Shown: positions 50,023-56,000 of the stretch, one piece after another | How the letters are laid out: the number at the start of each line of letters is the position of its first letter | How positions within the stretch are numbered: the first letter of the stretch is position 1 | Source: Aspidiotus rigidus | Lineage: Eukaryota; Arthropoda; Insecta; Hemiptera; Diaspididae | DNA: 64,000 nucleotides | Assembly (NCBI GenBank): GCA_035079385.1 | Contig: JAVHKY010000046.1 | Location: 1,736,001-1,800,000 of the forward strand | Reading direction: 5' to 3' | Notes under the pieces: generated by a model | Database searches by the model: none | The model's input: the letters and a program-made list of their open reading frames with translations, nothing else | Told to the model about the DNA's origin: nothing | Translations under genes and position numbers: made by a program

Positions 50023-53000
50023 CTTGCTTCAATTTCTTACAGTTTTCATTCCTTGTAATAAATTGTTTTTTTCTTCCATTCGAGTAATTTTTTGTAGCAA
50101 TATTTTCTCTGATTATTTTTCTTCTTAAAACGAAAGAACAGCATTATCAAATAATTTAGATTATTTTTTCATAAAAATTTAGCATTATCAAAAACAATAA
50201 TATTTTATTTCACAAGCCGAGATTTTATTTTTGGGTAGCAATTTCCAAATTTCAGGTCACTCGAGATATACATTCTCTATCTTTTGAGATTTTATTTTTG
50301 CCTGGCAAATTTTATTTCTCGGACGGTCTTCGTCAAGAGTGACCAAGATGACCAAGATAGTCTTCGAACATCAATATTGATGATGATAATAATGTATATC
50401 GTTTGATTAATTACATATTCTGTGTCACCTATGATTTTATTTTTGCATAGCATTTTTCAAATTTCTGTACAGTCTTTAAGGAAGTTTCTTCTTCTCGTTA
50501 CTTCCTTAATCGTAATTCCTACCGTATGTACTAATATTAAGTTTCCGTATTCCAGATCAGAGTGGAACAAAGATGCAGATCTCTTGGTTTCCTTATCTTG
50601 ACATAGAAAAAATCAAGATCTCTTGAGCTCTACATCTTGGTAGGAAAAGAAGCTCCAGATCTTTTGAAAAAAATTAAATAATAAATTTCCGTCATGTAAC
50701 AGTCAATTAGAAAAAAAAACCAAGAGACCCGGATACTAAGGCGCATGGCGACTCAGTCTTGTTTTTTTTTCTCTCGTTCTCTTTTTTTTTGCGATTGATG
50801 CATAGGGGCTTTACCCTTTCCACAGGCAAGAGCCTTAAAAATGTAGTTCATAGGTTTTATTCCTCTGAAAATATATGAAGTAACCTACAAAACGTCAGGA
50901 CTTCTCTCTTTCTTGTTTTTAATCTGTGGACGGCAGAGCCGTTAAAGGCTGATAAATATTTTCAACGGAAAGATACTCGTAAAGTACCTTTTTATAACTC
51001 CTGCTACGAAAGTGCGTTTTTTGTTGGTCGATTTTAGGTGCGAAAGTAGGTGTTTGAGAACTCATGTAAGCTTTGCAGATCGTCTATTTACTTTTCTATC
51101 GTCTTCTCTCATTTTACCGCCCGCTTGCTACATTACCACCCTGAATTCACACTTTTCTGCCCGCTCCATTCTCGACGGCCATTCTCTCTTTATTATTTTT
51201 TTTTCGTCTCCGCGATCGGGGCTCGACCCACGCACTCCTGACTTCGCAAGCCGTTGCACTACCAGCTGCGCCGCATTGCTTCATATCGATAGTGGGTGAT
51301 AATGTTCTATGTTAGCAGCAGGAGAAATTGCGTGCAACGGCGACCGGGTGACGAGTTGACGACAAAACAAAAAACGCACACTCGTAGCCGTCGTTATAAA
51401 AAAAATCTTCCAAGACAAGGAGCGAAGCGACTCGAGTGATTGATTTTGACAATGTGAAGACCCAGTTATATCATTAGTGAATTGATGAGTGCGGTTATGA
51501 AAAATTACTGCTTACTTAGTGAGGTTTTAGTCACATTGCAATACCTTTCTGTTGAAATAACTTACAAAACAGAATTGGTAAGTAAGCAAACCTCCTGCGC
51601 GTCACTTTTGCTAACTGCTTACTCGGTTATTGCTTACTTACCTCTCCTATTCGGGCCCAATAGCGCTAGCTTCGCTGATAACGCAACCGGGTACATAATA
51701 GACATTGCGGGTATCGAGGTGAGCGGGTAGTAACTGTTTTCATAAAATTTCAATGTATTTCAAATCTGATAATTTCATTTGAAAGGAAATTTTATGATCA
51801 GCAAATTTATTTCTTTCAATTTTTTCAAAAAATTGCTTCTTTCCAAAGATATTTCAAATTGAAATTACATTGAGACAAATGCAATTTTTTCCTTCACCCC
51901 GGTTCCATTTTCGCGACTACAGCGAACCTAGCGGTTGTAGGGCCCGAATTCTGTAATCTACTATAAAAATTTTTGTTACTTGATTGTAATTAGAATTTTA
52001 CAATCAAAGTTTTAAGGTAGGTTGCATGTGCGTCTGTGTGTGAGAGCGAAATCTCGGGTACAATTTGTAATTGTAGTCCCACTTGTTTGTTTATGAGTAC
52101 AACTTTCTCTGTAGGGTGCAATATTTCTTACAGTGTTATTTATAATGACTACAGGGCTCTTCATACTTGTTTGCCTCATTACTCTAGAACAGAACTATCT
52201 TAAGTCTAAGACCAATGCAGATGGAGACTGAGAAAGTATTGCGGATGTTATTTTGACATACAGGTTCAAGAGAAAAAAAAAATTCCAATTTTGGGCATTT
52301 ATAAATATAGATACTTGAAAAAATTTTCTTCTTGATATCCTATTACAATAACGACGTTATGAGGTAGTTGTTATTTACAAGGTGGGGTTACAGTCTAGAA
52401 AAACATAGAAGCTCAATACAAATAAAATTCAAGACAAAGGCTTTTCTGCTGAAATTTGTTCCTCGCGGGGCGAGGGGTTTAGGGGTGGTGAACGTTTACA
52501 GTACGTACAGACTACCACAAGGAACAAATTTCATTGGAAAAACCTTTGTCCTGAATTTTGTTTGTAATAAAGTATAATGTTCAGAAAAATAGATTACGGA
52601 GTTTCTTGGCAATTTTTTATGATTGAGATCCATTTTAATGAAAAATAGTTATTTTATGGAAATTGCAAGCATTGTATTAAGCTTGAATTATTATTCTTCA
52701 TAACTGGGTGCACTGGTTGAGAGTGAAAAAGGTCATGATTGCAATAATTTTGGTATAATAATTTCTATTCCGAATGTGTGCAGTACATTGTATATCACCT
52801 CAGAACCACGTATGTGTTCGGCTAAAATAATTATAAAGTAAGTATTTTCATGTTCATATTATATTTGCGCTCTCCTCTCTGGCAACACTGACGCGCTAGC
52901 CTAAAATGTAAGAATCTTATCCGATAGGAAATTTTGTGTGGAATATTTTTTCTTGAGGTATTTTTCCCCTCAGACGCATACTTTCCTCAGAAACTGAGAA

Positions 53001-56000
53001 AAACTGAATGTTTTACCCCTTTCCCCCCTTTTCAGGTTCTTCCGGGAGTAATTTCAAAAAGTAACAACGATTTTCGTATTCAGCGGGTCCGAAACATTCA
53101 AGAACCATCGTTTACTCAATTGTTACACGAAATGCTTCTAGCAAGGCGGTTTTCTAAAACATTTACCAGTCTACAATCATTAACCACTTTGCTGATAGCG
53201 CGCATCCCAAAAATTTTTTGCAGACTGCGCGCAATAAATGATGAAAACGTATTTTTTGACTCTGATACGGCAATATTTTTATGGGGAATGCGCGCATTCT
53301 TGTACAGCTATTTTGACATTGACTCGGTAATATTTTACCGCCGAAGATGCGCATTTTGAAACTCGCGGTTTTTTTCAGGTGATATTTAAAACCAAATAAT
53401 TGTACTATAACCTTTGGTATATCAATAAAGTACAAATACAAAGCACACTACCTGTAATACTTGAATGGAACGTCACCCGGAGATAAGAACAAGTTTATCC
53501 AAGGTACATATTATCACGTGATGAATGAGTGATCAATACAATCTACAAATCTGACCTACTGCACCCAGTTTTCTCCTGTCTAATCAAATCAATACCTTGA
53601 GTCAGGACGCTTTCCAGAAGGAACTAGGGACAATCGAGCACCTGGCTAGAGTGAATCAAGTGAGAGTGGACATTGACTTGATGGCTTGTAGGAGGCTTAC
53701 CAGAAAAAGCCTTGATTCTGCCACCTCCCTCCCCAGGGATTCACATCGTAATGGGAGGAAACGTTGGATTCCTTCCTTACTTGAGTAGATTTTTGTTGAA
53801 GTGCTCAGTCCTTTCGGGTTTTGACCGGCATTTTATAATATTAACACGGTAAAAAGTTTATTTGTGAAATTAAAGGACTCCATTCCTCTAGCCGAGAGGA
53901 GTGGTGTATACCGCAAAGCCTGCAACGATTGCCCTGGAGTTTATGTAGGAATGACCGCCCGTCAGCTCCAAATAAGAATTGATGAGCATAAAAATGCGTG
54001 GGAGAAGTGTAACTTGGCGAGTCACCCTTTGCCGATCACCTTATCGAAAGTTGGCACAGGGTCAAAGAAGGGTCTGGTACCCTCATCCATAGTGAGAACT
54101 CATACTTCAAACGTATGCCCTTGGAATATCAAAATCACACGTCACGGAATAATGAAGACTTCAACGTCTCAAACAGGTATATTCCTGATGAGGGTCTGGT
54201 TGAGCTAGTCTATGAGAATGATTCACATTAAGCAAAAGAAAGAATACTCCGAACAAAACCGCAGAAAATATGGATAACCGTAATTCACAAGAACGTATTC
54301 TTCTAAGAATGATTCACACTTCAAAATTAATTACCATCTCTAAATTTTTTGCCTACGTATTCCACATTCACTTTTTTATGCATAAATTCGGCAGAATTTC
54401 TTTCAACTGCGTGCACCTGTTGCCTGTACAAATTCAGGGTACCACTGAAAATGATAACTTGCTGAATGCGCGCAATCTACATATAAGTATTGCCAACCGC
54501 GCGCACTCGTCAGTATTTTGCGCTTGGCAATTACAGTGCCGATTGCGTGCTGTCAGCAAAGTGGTTAATGACTGCGCACCTTTAGTAAAATTGCTGAAGA
54601 CTGCGCGCATTGTGCAATTGCCCGAATTTGGCGTAACACATGTACGTCAGAAAAATTGGCAGTCGATTGTGATAGTGAAGTTGCGTGATAACAGAGCTTC
54701 TTTACTAACACACTTGTAACAAATTACGCTTATCTCGGCAGTCGTCGTTTTTGCATAATACTGTATATACGTCAGTTAAACATTGTACAGCAGAGTACCT
54801 ACCTAACTATAATTTTTTTCTGCACTTGCTCTTCATACTTTTTGTACTGGTACAGTGAATAATGTTTTCTTCATCTTTTTTCCCCCTTCTTTCTTTTCAG
54901 CTTTTCTGAAGAAACTCTATGATCAAACCGAACTTGTTTGGCCCAACGAAAACGACTGGGAGGGCGTTCAAGATAGTATACTAAATATACAACTGATTAA
55001 TCGTTACAAAGCGACTGACTTGTCAGTTGGCAAAATTGGGCCTCTGACGACAAATGTTCAGCTTACCTGTATGAAGACACGTCATTTGTTTTTTGGACTG
55101 GATTCTTATTCCTCCGTACATACTTGACTAGGTACCTATCTTTATTTAATCTTTTTCTTTTCAAGTTGACGAATGTTTGGCACTCATGAAAAGAAGTGAA
55201 AACAATTATAACTATAATCTAACCTTGGAGTGGGCTTCTGCATCTGCTCTTAAATTTTTTTCAACTCCCAACGCAGACGATAAACATATGACCGATGTAA
55301 TTCGAGCAAACCTAGTTGCTAACATTATTGAAGGTGACGATATAACAAAATAAAACTCATTTTATTTCATCTTCCAACAATTAGACTAACACTGTTTTAC
55401 ACTTTTTAGGTAACATTACAAATGCTGAACATTATTTTAACATATATTCAATGCTGAAACCACCTGGTGTGGAAATTGAAAATTTACATAATCTTATACT
55501 TAAGAGAGCGCCAACATTGTCAGATGAAGTACGTACTTATTTCAGACTATTCACTTCAATCGTCTACTTATAATTAAGTGTCGAGGTATGTTGAAACATT
55601 CTAGCTTTTAATATACTTGGTAATTGGGATCTTTGACAATATTAATACAGGTGGCAGAAATCGGTTACGTTGTTCTTCATTTGTAAAAACCTATTATTAC
55701 TTGCATGTAAAAGTTCACGACATTTCTTTTCAATAATGTGACCCATACCTAGCTTTTAAGAATCTTTTTGCTGTGCATTACATGCAGATAAGACTGCTCG
55801 CTTTTCTATAACAGATACGGGTCTGACTAATTTGAGCTGAAGCATAAACACTATATTAGCCTCAGCCAAGAACAATAACCGAAGGGCAATTTCAAAGCAT
55901 CACAAAAAATTTGTGACTTTTATGTTCCTTTAGGTTTATTGAACGTAGCTTTCTATAGATCTTTTTAGCCACCAACTTATAGAACTCAGCTCCTAGATGA

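Noticed and set aside
52934..53359. 141-codon plus-strand frame
   Set aside because: Its first part is the antisense of the duplicated P4HA exon and intron; not a gene.
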